NCBI RefSeq assembly: GCF_001625575.1
Contig: NZ_AUXV01000072.1
Location: 186,001-250,000, forward strand
DNA from: Pseudoalteromonas luteoviolacea S2607
GTDB lineage: Bacteria; Pseudomonadota; Gammaproteobacteria; Enterobacterales; Alteromonadaceae
DNA: 64,000 nt
Reading direction: 5' to 3'
Position numbers and translations under genes: made by a program. This document shows, in pieces, positions 28,187 through 37,610 of the stretch. Each line of letters starts with the position of its first letter. The first letter of the stretch is position 1. The notes beneath the pieces are model-generated. The model did no database searches and was not told the DNA's origin. It saw only the letters and a list, made by a program, of their open reading frames with translations.

Positions 28187-29557
28187 TTAAAATAGAGCTT
28201 GTAGTGCATCGCTCAGGCTAGAAACCCCAATGACTTCCATACCTTCGATGACTTCTTTAGGTTTGTTTGCAACGGGTACGATTGCGCGTTTAAAACCATG
28301 TTTTGCAGCCTCGCGTAAACGCTCTTGACCACTTGGAACAGGCCTTATCTCTCCACCTAAACCGACCTCTCCAAATACAACTAACTGTTTATCCAATGCA
28401 TAATTCTTAAAGCTCGATACGAGTGCGGTGATCAAAGCCAAATCAGCACTTGTTTCGTTCACTTTGACACCGCCAACAACGTTAACGAAAACATCCTGAT
28501 CTGCGACCTGCAAGCCTCCATGACGATGTAATACCGCAAGCAGCATAGCTAAACGGTTCTGTTCTAATCCTACCGTTACGCGCCTTGGATTGGCCAATTG
28601 AGAGTAATCGACCAGCGCCTGAACTTCGACTAACAAAGGACGAGTCCCCTCCCAGATCACCATAACCAAAGAGCCCGGTGTCTGTTCTTCTCCACGGTTT
28701 AAGAAAATTGCAGAGGGGTTGCTTACCTCTTTCAACCCTTGTCCCGTCATGGCAAATACACCAAGTTCATTGACCGCGCCAAAGCGATTTTTGTTGCCCC
28801 GTAATGTTCTAAAGCGGCTGTCACTGCTCCCTTCTAACAAAATAGAGCAATCGATACAGTGCTCTAGTACTTTAGGACCAGCCAATGTACCATCTTTTGT
28901 AACATGGCCTACCATCACGATAGCTACTTGGTTTTGTTTGGCGAATCGTGTTAAATAAGCCGCGCTTTCACGCACCTGAGAAACACTTCCTGGGGCAGAT
29001 TGAACATCTGTCATATGCATAACTTGTATCGAATCAATAACCATGATGGCGGGCTTTTCACGCAGTGCTAATTGACAAATTGTTTCAACATTAGTTTCTG
29101 CCAGCGTTTTTAGTTTGTCCGTTGGCAACCCCAAGCGTTTGGCTCGCATAGCAACTTGCTGTAATGATTCTTCACCTGTCACGTATAGAGTTGGCATAGA
29201 TTGCGCCAACAAACACATAGTTTGTAACAGCAACGTACTCTTACCCGCGCCTGGCTCACCGCCAATTAAAATAGCACTTCCTGGAACAACCCCTCCCCCT
29301 AAAACACGGTCAAATTCTTTAAAACCGGTTGAGAACCTAGGCAAAGATTCAAGGTTAACTTCATCTAAAGTTTGGATTTTTGCTTCTACCACACCGGCAT
29401 AACCAGTGGTGCCAGCGCTACGAGGAGCTGCCTTCACAGAAGGTACACGAAACTCTGTTACAGTATTCCAAGCTTTACATTCAGAACATTGCCCTTGCCA
29501 ACGAGCAAATTCCGCTCCACAATCACTACATACAAATGCGGTTTTCTTTTTTCCCAT
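28187..29557 (-). CDS. radA: DNA repair protein RadA
   Basis: RadA is a RecA-like DnaB-type helicase that extends recombination intermediates. The 456-aa protein has the N-terminal zinc finger CSDCG...CSECKAW, Walker A GEPGAGKST, the RadA signature KNRFGAVNELGVF and a C-terminal Lon-protease-like domain (VNVVGGVKVNETSADLA, GEVGLGGEIRPV). Blocks are nearly the same as E. coli RadA. The start ATG 29557 gives MGKKKTAFVCSDCG; TTG 29566 is also open but adds only three residues. No clear ribosome site is visible. Confidence 0.95.
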   Translation of the reverse strand: MGKKKTAFVCSDCGAEFARWQGQCSECKAWNTVTEFRVPSVKAAPRSAGTTGYAGVVEAKIQTLDEVNLESLPRFSTGFKEFDRVLGGGVVPGSAILIGGEPGAGKSTLLLQTMCLLAQSMPTLYVTGEESLQQVAMRAKRLGLPTDKLKTLAETNVETICQLALREKPAIMVIDSIQVMHMTDVQSAPGSVSQVRESAAYLTRFAKQNQVAIVMVGHVTKDGTLAGPKVLEHCIDCSILLEGSSDSRFRTLRGNKNRFGAVNELGVFAMTGQGLKEVSNPSAIFLNRGEEQTPGSLVMVIWEGTRPLLVEVQALVDYSQLANPRRVTVGLEQNRLAMLLAVLHRHGGLQVADQDVFVNVVGGVKVNETSADLALITALVSSFKNYALDKQLVVFGEVGLGGEIRPVPSGQERLREAAKHGFKRAIVPVANKPKEVIEGMEVIGVSSLSDALQALF

Positions 29558-29696
29558 AAAAATCAAGGCACAGTTATTGCTTAAAAGGAAAAACCCATTA
29601 AGCTACAGGTTAAATATGTGGCTATACTGACATAAAATTGGCGAAGGCTGAAATAATAACAACGAGAGACTGTCCGCAGACGCAACATGAAATGCT

Positions 29697-32195
29697 ATGA
29701 GTGAAGATAAACTAGAACTACATCAAGATCTTATAAATACCCTCAAGGAAGACTTAGGCGATCCCAATTTTGATTTTATCTTCAAGCAAAAGACTGCCCA
29801 ATTAAGTAAACCTGATCAATTCCTTCTAAAAATGGAGATGACGCGCCTATCTCAGCCCGTTGCGAGATTTATCGACTTGCGCGGTCAAGTATCTGGCGAA
29901 GTTAAACCGTACGAGCACGAAGGTAAGCAACATTTTATGGATGATGTCGCTATCGGCGTATTCGAAAGAGAAGTTGCCCAACATGGCGCATACACAATGG
30001 CCGTATATGAAGCAGTTATGCATACTGAGAACAATTTCAAAGTTATGCAGAAACAGGCTCAGGAGCAAGTTGATATTGAACCTGAAGCAACATACGACCA
30101 TGCCGCGCAATTAATTCGCTTTGCCTCATATGAAAGCAGAATCGAAGAGCGCATGAACTACTCAATCAAAATTACCGTCGAACTGAAAAGCGGGACCACG
30201 GTTCACGCCAGTACATCCGACATCTCATTGAGTGGCTCAAAGATAAAGCTATCGAAAAATTACACAGTTTACCCACGTAACTTGCTCACCTTGAGGTTGG
30301 TTGGCCTTGAACAAGACTTCGAGCTAGGACTAAAAGAAGGCATACAATATGAAGTCGTCGCGGTAGAAGAAACCAATAGCGACTACAACTATGTGCGCCT
30401 TAAGCGTACATTTGTTGAAAATAACTCTGGGTTTGATGAATTTCTAGAAAGCTTTATTCACGGTAACAAACGGCGTTACAAGGTAAATTTAGATAACACC
30501 ATGGATGCTGTTGTTTGCAAAGGTTATGAACAATATTATTTACCACGGGTCAGTTCACTATTTGTTTTTTTCAGTCACATCAATAATTTGTTACTGCCCA
30601 GTATGGTGCTTACCAATGAAAATAATGCATTCATACACTACTACTTCGAAGATGAAAGAAAAACCTCTTGTTTATACAGTGTCTTCAACAATAAACGACT
30701 ACAAACCCTACTAACCCAAACTACTCCCGTCAAAGAAGCTTATTGTTATACCTTTACACATTCTAATGCAGGCAAGATTTATTTTTACTCGGCTTTTGAC
30801 TATGAGTTAGAACAAAAACCAGAATTAAAAAGCCTGTTTTTGGGCTTTGGCAGTGAAAAAGAAAGTTGGCGTGTATTTAAAGTCCAATTGATGCCAAGTC
30901 ATCATGAAGACGCATTTATCCCCCTGTCTCTGCCCAAAAGTGCTGGCAAAAATGTCGAGAAGTTAAATAAGCGACCGCCACCTCGCGCACAGGGGCTGAT
31001 TGAACCAGTTCATCATCTGATGGTATTAACAGAGATCACGACGCAGGAACTGCGTACACATTGTAATAAATTAGATTATCCGCAAGAAAGTATTAATCGC
31101 CTCAAAGAGTTTGGTCATGGAAAAGCCAAAACACCCCCACCTCTTGAGAAGGTTGCATTGGAATACGTAAACCTACGAGCCCACAAACGCTTTTTGTATC
31201 GCACAGGGATCACGCTCAACTTAGCAGAGCAGCAATCTTTTACAGGAAACACGCGTGATTTTTCGGTTATGGGGCTACAACTGGAATTAGAGCAACCTAT
31301 TGAAATCACCAAAGGCGATCTGGTAACGGTAGAATTACCTGATTTGCAAAAGATTACGAAACAACATCAACTGTCCGATCTAAAATACGAGGTCATGGCT
31401 GTCAGCAAGTCTAAAACCATCATCAATCTCAAAGTAAAACAGTTTGCTAACGTGCCACACACAGCCATCGAATTTTTTACGGCACTGATTGAAAATAACA
31501 AAGATAAACTGCAGCCGAGTGAAGAGGCCCCCAAAATTCCGGGCTTATCAACAGCTCTCAGAAATATGGTAACTAAAAGCATTTGCCAGCTCCCCCTTTA
31601 TTTGCATAAAAAAGCATCTCATTTAGAAGTCGGTGCTGTCGGCCACGGCTTGTACCCTTCACCATTGCACTCTTTGCTATTGCCAAAAATTGTCCAGCAG
31701 AATAACCAAGAGCTCCTTTTCCCAAGCAGTTTGTTCCCCAGCAACTATATCGAGGACATCCTGACTGAGAATTTACGCACCAAGTCACGTCAAGACAAGC
31801 CATTGCGCTTTACGCTGTTTATTCATTACGATGGTAAAAAAGCAGACGAAGCCAATGGTGGGATCAAGTCCCAGTGCATTCCTTTCGGAGACCCTATCGA
31901 ACCGATATTCTTATTTGCAAAAAAAGCACTTAAGAATGGCATTTTATTTATTTGTCATTTGTATGTATCTAAAACTGGCAGACCAGACATGGACCACCTC
32001 TCCAATGAATTGCGCTATGTCAGTCATTATGCACTGCACAAAGCTAAAGGCTTGGAAGAGGCGCTTTGGTCCGTGACGGGTGTGTGTGATGTGGTTGACG
32101 TCACCGATGTGGTGTTACCCGTCTTAGGCATCGACAACCACCTTGTAGAACGCATGAAGCAAAGAAAATCTGAGTGGCTTGAACAAATTCATTAA
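29697..32195 (+). CDS. Large tandem PilZ-domain protein
   Basis: The 832-aa protein carries two PilZ-like domains, which bind cyclic-di-GMP in other proteins. The first (about 148-245) has RIEER (RxxxR) and DISLSG; the second (about 492-600) has RFLYR (RxxxR) and DFSVMG. Both keep the c-di-GMP binding pattern RxxxR ... D/NxSxxG, at least approximately. An N-terminal helical region, a central 250-residue module and a C-terminal 200-residue module match no family I know. By length and position next to radA it resembles Vibrio cholerae PlzC (recalled, not checked). It has no membrane helix, so it is cytosolic. Confidence 0.8.
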   Translation: MSEDKLELHQDLINTLKEDLGDPNFDFIFKQKTAQLSKPDQFLLKMEMTRLSQPVARFIDLRGQVSGEVKPYEHEGKQHFMDDVAIGVFEREVAQHGAYTMAVYEAVMHTENNFKVMQKQAQEQVDIEPEATYDHAAQLIRFASYESRIEERMNYSIKITVELKSGTTVHASTSDISLSGSKIKLSKNYTVYPRNLLTLRLVGLEQDFELGLKEGIQYEVVAVEETNSDYNYVRLKRTFVENNSGFDEFLESFIHGNKRRYKVNLDNTMDAVVCKGYEQYYLPRVSSLFVFFSHINNLLLPSMVLTNENNAFIHYYFEDERKTSCLYSVFNNKRLQTLLTQTTPVKEAYCYTFTHSNAGKIYFYSAFDYELEQKPELKSLFLGFGSEKESWRVFKVQLMPSHHEDAFIPLSLPKSAGKNVEKLNKRPPPRAQGLIEPVHHLMVLTEITTQELRTHCNKLDYPQESINRLKEFGHGKAKTPPPLEKVALEYVNLRAHKRFLYRTGITLNLAEQQSFTGNTRDFSVMGLQLELEQPIEITKGDLVTVELPDLQKITKQHQLSDLKYEVMAVSKSKTIINLKVKQFANVPHTAIEFFTALIENNKDKLQPSEEAPKIPGLSTALRNMVTKSICQLPLYLHKKASHLEVGAVGHGLYPSPLHSLLLPKIVQQNNQELLFPSSLFPSNYIEDILTENLRTKSRQDKPLRFTLFIHYDGKKADEANGGIKSQCIPFGDPIEPIFLFAKKALKNGILFICHLYVSKTGRPDMDHLSNELRYVSHYALHKAKGLEEALWSVTGVCDVVDVTDVVLPVLGIDNHLVERMKQRKSEWLEQIH

Positions 32196-32218
32196 CGTGC
32201 CACTCAGTATTTTGCAGT

Positions 32219-33103
32219 TTAATTTAATCCGGCAAATAGCGTTAATGCGGCAACGATGAACAGGTAAAACAGCACATTGCGCTTCACTAGTCGCATCATA
32301 CACGCGGCTTCGTAAGTGCAGCCAAAGTATTGCTGTTCTATTTGTTCAGCCGCCAAAGCAGTTTCAGCCACTACTTTGCGGTTGCAGGTTTTAAAATCCA
32401 ATAGATACTTTAGCCAACTTCCGGTCCCTTTCGAAAAGTTACCAATAATTAAATATCCGAATCCAGCGAGTCTTGCAGGGAACCAATTTAGTGCGTGGAA
32501 AAAGAAGCTCAATCGCTCATTGTGTTTACCTAGCATTTGTACACACAATTGCTGATTCTCTGGTGGCTCAGCGTTAGTTTTGTCTTTCAAAAGTTCCACT
32601 ATTGTGCGAGTGGTTGCGTATAAAACTGCACCTGGCGCGCCCAAAGCCACAAACCAAAACATGACTGCACAATAATGTGTAAAATTAATCCACGCCAATG
32701 TTTGACCAAAGGTTTCACCATGCGGCTCATCTTCAGTTCTTGTTTGGCCCATTTGAAAAGCATATAACGTAGCCGCTTCGTTATCGCCACGAGCGAGCGC
32801 ATTCAAATACGCTTTATACGACTTTCGATACTTTGCACAACCAAAACAAACCAGCAATACACACACATTTAAAGCAAGCTCCCAGATAACAAAATCAGAA
32901 AAACTGTAGAGCAAAGCCACTAAGATAGCAGGTATAACCATCCAAACCATTACACCAATATTAGATTTATCAAGCCAGTTGCTTGAGAGCTGTTGATGAG
33001 ACCATTTTTGGTAATGCGCTAGGTAATAGTCGATTTGCCAGTACTCTGAACGGGCACCCAGTCGCTCAATGATAAGTGCTACTAGTATTGAGATTAATAT
33101 CAT
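32219..33103 (-). CDS. ampE: AmpE-like inner-membrane protein
   Basis: AmpE is a polytopic inner-membrane protein encoded with ampD; its role in beta-lactamase signalling is unclear. ATG 33103 gives 294 residues and the AmpE-like start MILISILVALIIERLGA. Further matches are the DYYLAHYQ region, LAWINFTHYCAVMFWF, and HALNWFPARLAGFGYLIIG near 215-235. Helices are at about 3-15, 55-80, 145-170 and 275-290. The frame is open to 33157 but that part overlaps ampD. AGAAG precedes the ATG, and ampD ends 5 nt earlier. Confidence 0.85.
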   Translation of the reverse strand: MILISILVALIIERLGARSEYWQIDYYLAHYQKWSHQQLSSNWLDKSNIGVMVWMVIPAILVALLYSFSDFVIWELALNVCVLLVCFGCAKYRKSYKAYLNALARGDNEAATLYAFQMGQTRTEDEPHGETFGQTLAWINFTHYCAVMFWFVALGAPGAVLYATTRTIVELLKDKTNAEPPENQQLCVQMLGKHNERLSFFFHALNWFPARLAGFGYLIIGNFSKGTGSWLKYLLDFKTCNRKVVAETALAAEQIEQQYFGCTYEAACMMRLVKRNVLFYLFIVAALTLFAGLN

Positions 33104-33108
33104 TCTTC

Positions 33109-33669
33109 TTACTCGATCGTTGATTCTTGGTATAACGTGTTGAAATAGCGTTGCCAATCAAATATGTCGCCAGGGTCTGTTTTTCGCCCCGGAGCGATAT
33201 CACAATGTCCGACAATTCTGTCCCGTGTAATGTCAGGATATTGCGCAAAGATGGCTTTGCTAACCGCTACTAATGCCTCATATTGCGCATCAGTATATGG
33301 TGTGGTGTCTGTTCCTTCCATTTCAATACCAATACTAAAGTCATTGCATCGCTCACGACCTGCAAAGCTTGAGACACCAGCATGCCATGCTCTTTTAGAA
33401 AACGGAACATATTGAATGACTTGACCATTTCTACGGATAAAGCAGTGCGCCGAGACGCGTAATCCATTAAGAGACGAAAATGTTGGATGCGCCTGGCAGT
33501 CTATATTCCCCATAAATAAATCGTCGACGTAATGTGTACCAAATACCCCCGCTGGCAGAGAAATATTATGGATAACGAGTAAATCTACACACTCTTCGTT
33601 AGGACGTTCATCAAAATGAGGTGACGACCTATGGTCCGCAAAAGGTAGCCATGGATATTGATTTTGCAT
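33109..33669 (-). CDS. ampD: 1,6-anhydro-N-acetylmuramyl-L-alanine amidase AmpD
   Basis: AmpD is the cytosolic zinc amidase that removes the peptide from anhydro-muropeptides in wall recycling and so keeps AmpR-type regulators quiet. The 186-aa protein has the three zinc ligands His34 (VIHNISLPAG), His155 and Asp165 (VGHCDIAPGRKTDPG), plus GRERCNDFSIGIEMEG. It has no signal peptide. ampD-ampE form an operon divergent from nadC, the same arrangement as E. coli ampE-ampD/nadC. Confidence 0.93.
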   Translation of the reverse strand: MQNQYPWLPFADHRSSPHFDERPNEECVDLLVIHNISLPAGVFGTHYVDDLFMGNIDCQAHPTFSSLNGLRVSAHCFIRRNGQVIQYVPFSKRAWHAGVSSFAGRERCNDFSIGIEMEGTDTTPYTDAQYEALVAVSKAIFAQYPDITRDRIVGHCDIAPGRKTDPGDIFDWQRYFNTLYQESTIE

Positions 33670-33836
33670 AAAAAAATTAACTAGTCACTACACCTTGACT
33701 ACCTTAACAAGATTTCATCCCAAGCACTATGGCAATTTTATGTCGCTCTGAAGCGCGCTACAGCGCAAAGAAAATTGTTTCATTGCATTAATCAAAGTAG
33801 AATTTAGTTTATAACAAATAAAGATTGAATCTAGCT
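33670..33836. promoter_or_regulatory. ampD/nadC divergent promoter region
   Basis: A 167-bp gap carrying both promoters. I saw no reliable AmpR-type or NadR-type operator. Confidence 0.35.
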
Positions 33837-34676
33837 ATGCAACCACAACTTATCTCTCAACTCGTAAAACAAGCACTTGACGAAGACTTAAACTATCAAT
33901 CAGCAGGCGAAGGAGACATCACCGCAGCTTTAATTCCACAGCAACAAACTGCGAATGCGTATGTCATTACCCGAGAAGACTGTACTTTCTGCGGTAAAGA
34001 CTTAATTCTCGAAGTTTTTCGTCAAGTCGATCCCAATGTTGAAGTTACCGTGTTAGCTAACGACGGAGATAAGCTCAGTGCCAACTCGCGTATTTTTGAA
34101 GCAAAAGGCTCAGCTCGTGCTATTTTAACTGCAGAGCGAACTGCACTGAACTTTGTGCAAACCTTGTCTGGCACAGCGACAACCACTGCTCACTATGTAA
34201 AAGCATTGGAAAACAGTAATACGCAGTTGCTAGACACAAGAAAAACCATTCCAGGCTTAAGAGCGTTGCAAAAATACGCAGTGTCTTGCGGTGGCGGTAA
34301 AAATCACCGTATAGGCCTCTTCGATGCTTTTTTAATTAAAGAGAACCATATTGCTGCTTGTGGTGGCATTAAAAACGCCGTTACACAAGCAAAAACCAAC
34401 CACCCAGATAAACCTGTAGAGGTAGAAGTAGAAGACCTAAATGAGCTACAACAAGCGTTAGATGCGGGTAGTGACATCATTATGTTGGATAATTTTACCG
34501 TTGAGGACATTCAAAACGCCGTTAAACTAACCTCTGGTAGAGCCAAGCTCGAAGTGTCAGGTAATATGACTTTAGAAATTTTGGAGCAATACGCACAGGC
34601 GGGTGTCGACTATATTTCTAGTGGAGCCCTAACCAAGCATGTACAAAGTATCGATTTGTCGATGCGCTTTGAATAG
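33837..34676 (+). CDS. nadC: Nicotinate-nucleotide pyrophosphorylase (carboxylating)
   Basis: NadC joins quinolinate and PRPP to give nicotinate mononucleotide in de novo NAD synthesis. The 279-aa protein has GDITAALI, TAERTALNFVQTLSGTAT, DTRKTIPGLRALQKYAV, GGGKNHRIGLFDAFLIKENH, the VEVEVEDLNEL block and SGNMTLE, all conserved. ATG 33837 matches the family start; the TTG at 33825 adds only four residues. It is followed by the pilA promoter, as in the E. coli nadC-ppdD order. Confidence 0.94.
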   Translation: MQPQLISQLVKQALDEDLNYQSAGEGDITAALIPQQQTANAYVITREDCTFCGKDLILEVFRQVDPNVEVTVLANDGDKLSANSRIFEAKGSARAILTAERTALNFVQTLSGTATTTAHYVKALENSNTQLLDTRKTIPGLRALQKYAVSCGGGKNHRIGLFDAFLIKENHIAACGGIKNAVTQAKTNHPDKPVEVEVEDLNELQQALDAGSDIIMLDNFTVEDIQNAVKLTSGRAKLEVSGNMTLEILEQYAQAGVDYISSGALTKHVQSIDLSMRFE

Positions 34677-34724
34677 TATATTTTTGGTTGTAATTAAATT
34701 GTAACTAAATGTACATTTAATACA

Positions 34725-34753
34725 TTGACATTTATTTACAAACAAGATTTAAT
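34725..34753 (+). promoter_or_regulatory. Strong pilA promoter
   Basis: A perfect TTGACA is followed after 17 bp by TTTAAT (five of six -10 matches). It would start near 34760 and leave a leader of about 170 nt before the pilA ATG, long enough for post-transcriptional control. Confidence 0.7.
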
Positions 34754-34930
34754 AAAAAAGAATTAAATTAATGATTTAGAATAATTCTTTTGACTGTAAT
34801 CTGGTTAAAACTGTGAATATTTGTTAGCGCTGCTATTTGGCAGTGATATCTCTAAAGTTGATTTGGTTTAATAAATCCCTGATGTAAGTGTTAACTAACA
34901 TCGGGCTTAATATCCCCTAGGAGACACATC

Positions 34931-35395
34931 ATGACGCAAAGACAACAGGGTGGTTTTACCCTTATTGAATTAATGATTGTGATTGCAATCATCGGTATTT
35001 TGGCAGCAGTAGCGCTTCCAGCTTACACAGACTATATCAACCGTGCGAAAACTTCTGAAATGCTAGCTGCTTCAAGCATGCCAAAAGCATGTGTTGAAGA
35101 AAGAGCACAATTGGGCAGTGCACCAACAAATTGTGCACAAGGTTTCAGTGCAACTGACCTTGTAACTTCACTAACTATTGATTCAAAAGGCTTGATGACG
35201 ATCACTGGTCAAAATGACCTTAACGGTATCGTTATGACGCTTACTCCTAACAGCGCAGCGAACACTGCTGCAACGGCAACGAACTTCACTAATTCGTTTG
35301 CAGTACACTCGTGGACGTGTGCCGCAACAGTTAATCAAAATCAAATTAACTGGCTACCAAGTACTTGTACAGCTACAGTTTCTGGTACACCATAA
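34931..35395 (+). CDS. pilA: Type IV major pilin
   Basis: This prepilin is the main pilus subunit. It has the short basic leader MTQRQQGG, cleavage by PilD between Gly8 and Phe9, Glu at +5 and the [20 protein letters not shown] spine. The C-terminal head has four Cys (two in KACVEER...TNCAQG, two in SWTCAAT...PSTCTAT), which could form two disulfides, one being the usual D-loop. The ribosome site TAGGAGACAC is strong. A terminator follows directly, so pilA is likely transcribed far above pilC. Confidence 0.93.
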   Translation: MTQRQQGGFTLIELMIVIAIIGILAAVALPAYTDYINRAKTSEMLAASSMPKACVEERAQLGSAPTNCAQGFSATDLVTSLTIDSKGLMTITGQNDLNGIVMTLTPNSAANTAATATNFTNSFAVHSWTCAATVNQNQINWLPSTCTATVSGTP

Positions 35396-35414
35396 GCTAC
35401 TAACAACACATAAT

Positions 35415-35446
35415 AAAAGAAACTGGGTTCAGCCCAGTTTCTTTTT
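35415..35446 (+). terminator. Terminator/attenuator between pilA and pilC
   Basis: AGAAACTGGG / CCCAGTTTCT with loop TTCAG followed by four T. The stem extends by three A-T pairs. It would limit read-through into pilC, only 16 bp further on. Confidence 0.8.
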
Positions 35447-35461
35447 ACGTGAATATACTCT

Positions 35462-36697
35462 ATGGCTCTTTCTTCTAAAGACAGTACGAATAAAATAGAT
35501 ACTTTTGTTTGGGTTGGCGTGAGCGCGCGAGGCAAACGACTCGAAGGCGAAATGACAGGCACCAGTGTTGCTTTGGTAAAAGCCCAGCTTCGCAAACAAG
35601 GTATTACCCCTTCCAAGGTTAAACGCAAACCTAAGCCGTTATTTGGCTTTAAAAGCGTGCAAAAGATTACCCCCAAAGATATTTCAATTGTCACCAGACA
35701 AATCGCAACTATGCTAACCGCAGGGGTTTCGCTGGTTCAATCTCTTGATATGATTGCGTCAGGTGCAAAAAATAAAAGTGTTAGTAAGTTAATTGGTACC
35801 ATCGCCGATGAAGTCAAAGCGGGCCAGCCGCTGGCTAAAAGCCTCCGTGCGCACCCTCGATATTTCGATGAGTTATATTGTGATTTAGTAGAGTCAGGCG
35901 AGCAATCGGGCGCTCTGGATAGAATTTTTGATCGTGTTGCTTTATACAAAGAAAAAGCAGAAGCACTCAAATCAAAAATAAAAAAAGCGATGTTTTATCC
36001 AATTGCGGTCATTACAGTGGCGCTCATAGTAACTTCAATCTTACTTATTTTCGTGGTGCCGCAGTTTGAAGACATCTTCACAGGATTTGGTGCAGAACTT
36101 CCTGCGTTTACTCGTTTTGTAATCGGTATTTCTGAATTTATGCAAGAATATTGGTGGATAATGTTAATTGCCATTGGCGCTGGCATATACACCTACAAAG
36201 AGATGCTCATTAGAAATGAGTCTGTCAGACACACAAATGATAGGCTTTTATTGCAGTTTCCGGTGATAGGCGAAATACTGCGAAAGGCTGCGGTTGCAAG
36301 ATATGCTCGCACGCTCTCGACCACATTTGCTGCCGGTGTTCCGCTGGTTGATGCACTTGATTCAGCCGCTGGCGCTTCTGGTAATATTATTTATAAAAAT
36401 GCGATTTTAGATATCAAAGGCGAAGTCAGTTCAGGTAATCAAATGAATTGGGCAATGCGAAACTCAAAAATTTTCCCCGATATGGTCGTGCAAATGGTTG
36501 CCATTGGCGAAGAGTCAGGCGCACTTGATAGCATGCTCAGTAAAGTGGCAAGCATTTACGAACAAGAAGTCGACGATGCTGTTGACGGCCTGTCTACCTT
36601 GTTAGAACCAATCATTATGGCCGTGTTAGGTGTGCTTGTTGGTGGCTTGATCATCGCTATGTATTTACCAATTTTCCAACTTGGTTCTGTCATTTAA
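35462..36697 (+). CDS. pilC: Type IV pilus platform protein PilC
   Basis: PilC is the inner-membrane platform that links the assembly ATPase to the growing pilus. The 411-aa protein carries two GspF domains (about 75-200 and 280-400), with the conserved ISIVTRQIATMLTAG, ELYCDLVESGEQSGALD, ARYARTLSTTFAAGVPL and MVQMVAIGEESGALD, and three TM helices at about 175-200, 220-245 and 380-405. It precedes pilD by 29 nt in the same operon. Normally pilB comes just before it; here pilB is 1.6 kb downstream. Confidence 0.94.
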   Translation: MALSSKDSTNKIDTFVWVGVSARGKRLEGEMTGTSVALVKAQLRKQGITPSKVKRKPKPLFGFKSVQKITPKDISIVTRQIATMLTAGVSLVQSLDMIASGAKNKSVSKLIGTIADEVKAGQPLAKSLRAHPRYFDELYCDLVESGEQSGALDRIFDRVALYKEKAEALKSKIKKAMFYPIAVITVALIVTSILLIFVVPQFEDIFTGFGAELPAFTRFVIGISEFMQEYWWIMLIAIGAGIYTYKEMLIRNESVRHTNDRLLLQFPVIGEILRKAAVARYARTLSTTFAAGVPLVDALDSAAGASGNIIYKNAILDIKGEVSSGNQMNWAMRNSKIFPDMVVQMVAIGEESGALDSMLSKVASIYEQEVDDAVDGLSTLLEPIIMAVLGVLVGGLIIAMYLPIFQLGSVI

Positions 36698-36726
36698 CCT
36701 CAGTAAATAATAATAAGAGCACACAT

Positions 36727-37608
36727 ATGCAAGATGTTTGGCATTTAATGCAACAACAATCATGGTTTTTTCTTTTGACCGTGGGGTTAGTAAGCCTATG
36801 TATTGGCAGCTTTCTCAACGTTGTGATTTATCGACTACCAAAAATGATGGAAGCGGAGTGGCGTAAAGAGTGCAAAATAATACTTGGCAACGAAGAAAGT
36901 GAGCAACCTCAATCAGGACCCGCTTTCAATCTGGTAACACCGCGCTCAACTTGTCCATCATGTAATACACAAATCAAAGTACAACATAACATTCCTGTGG
37001 TGAGCTGGCTGCTACTCAAAGGTCGCTGCGCATATTGCAGTAAAGCAATCTCTGTTCGCTATCCTCTAATTGAAATGCTCACAGCTATAAGCTCACTGTG
37101 GGTTGCATGGCATTTTGATGCAACTCTACAAGCCCTGCTCTACATAGTTTTAACTTGGGCATTGATAACACTTATCTTTATCGACATTGATAAAATGCTG
37201 TTGCCTGATCAAATCACGCTCCCCTTGCTTTGGCTCGCGCTGTTAGCAGCCGCAATGGACCTGACTATAGCGCCGGTAGATGCCATTTTTGGTGCGGCGG
37301 CTGGGTATATGAGTTTATGGAGCGTGTACTGGTTGTTCAAACTTTTAACAGGCAAAGAGGGAATGGGCTTTGGTGACTTTAAATTACTGGCAATTTTTGG
37401 CGCTCTGCTCGGTTGGCAGTCTATTATCACCATTGTGTTACTTTCTAGTTTGGTCGGCGCCATAATAGGAAGTGTACAGCTTACGGTTCAGGGCAAAGAC
37501 AAAGCCACGCCCATACCATTTGGCCCCTACTTAGCCATTGCTGGCTGGTTAACATTATTTTATGGCACAGCACTAAAAGACTGGTATTTAAACTTTTTAG
37601 GAGTGTAG
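36727..37608 (+). CDS. pilD: Prepilin peptidase PilD
   Basis: PilD cleaves and N-methylates prepilins such as PilA. The 293-aa membrane protein has the four zinc cysteines (Cys76, Cys79, Cys101, Cys104: CPSCN...CAYC), the first catalytic Asp in FIDIDKMLLPD (153-161) and the second in GMGFGDFKLLA (Asp217). Eight or so TM helices are expected. The pilin-leader protease fold is complete. coaE begins two bases after its stop codon. Confidence 0.94.
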   Translation: MQDVWHLMQQQSWFFLLTVGLVSLCIGSFLNVVIYRLPKMMEAEWRKECKIILGNEESEQPQSGPAFNLVTPRSTCPSCNTQIKVQHNIPVVSWLLLKGRCAYCSKAISVRYPLIEMLTAISSLWVAWHFDATLQALLYIVLTWALITLIFIDIDKMLLPDQITLPLLWLALLAAAMDLTIAPVDAIFGAAAGYMSLWSVYWLFKLLTGKEGMGFGDFKLLAIFGALLGWQSIITIVLLSSLVGAIIGSVQLTVQGKDKATPIPFGPYLAIAGWLTLFYGTALKDWYLNFLGV

Positions 37609-37610
37609 TT

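Noticed and set aside
34838-34852. Possible sigma-54 promoter before pilA
   Set aside because: TGGCAG with the correct -24 GG is present but the -12 reads TCTC instead of TTGC. The sigma-70 promoter at 34725-34753 is far better, so I did not list it.
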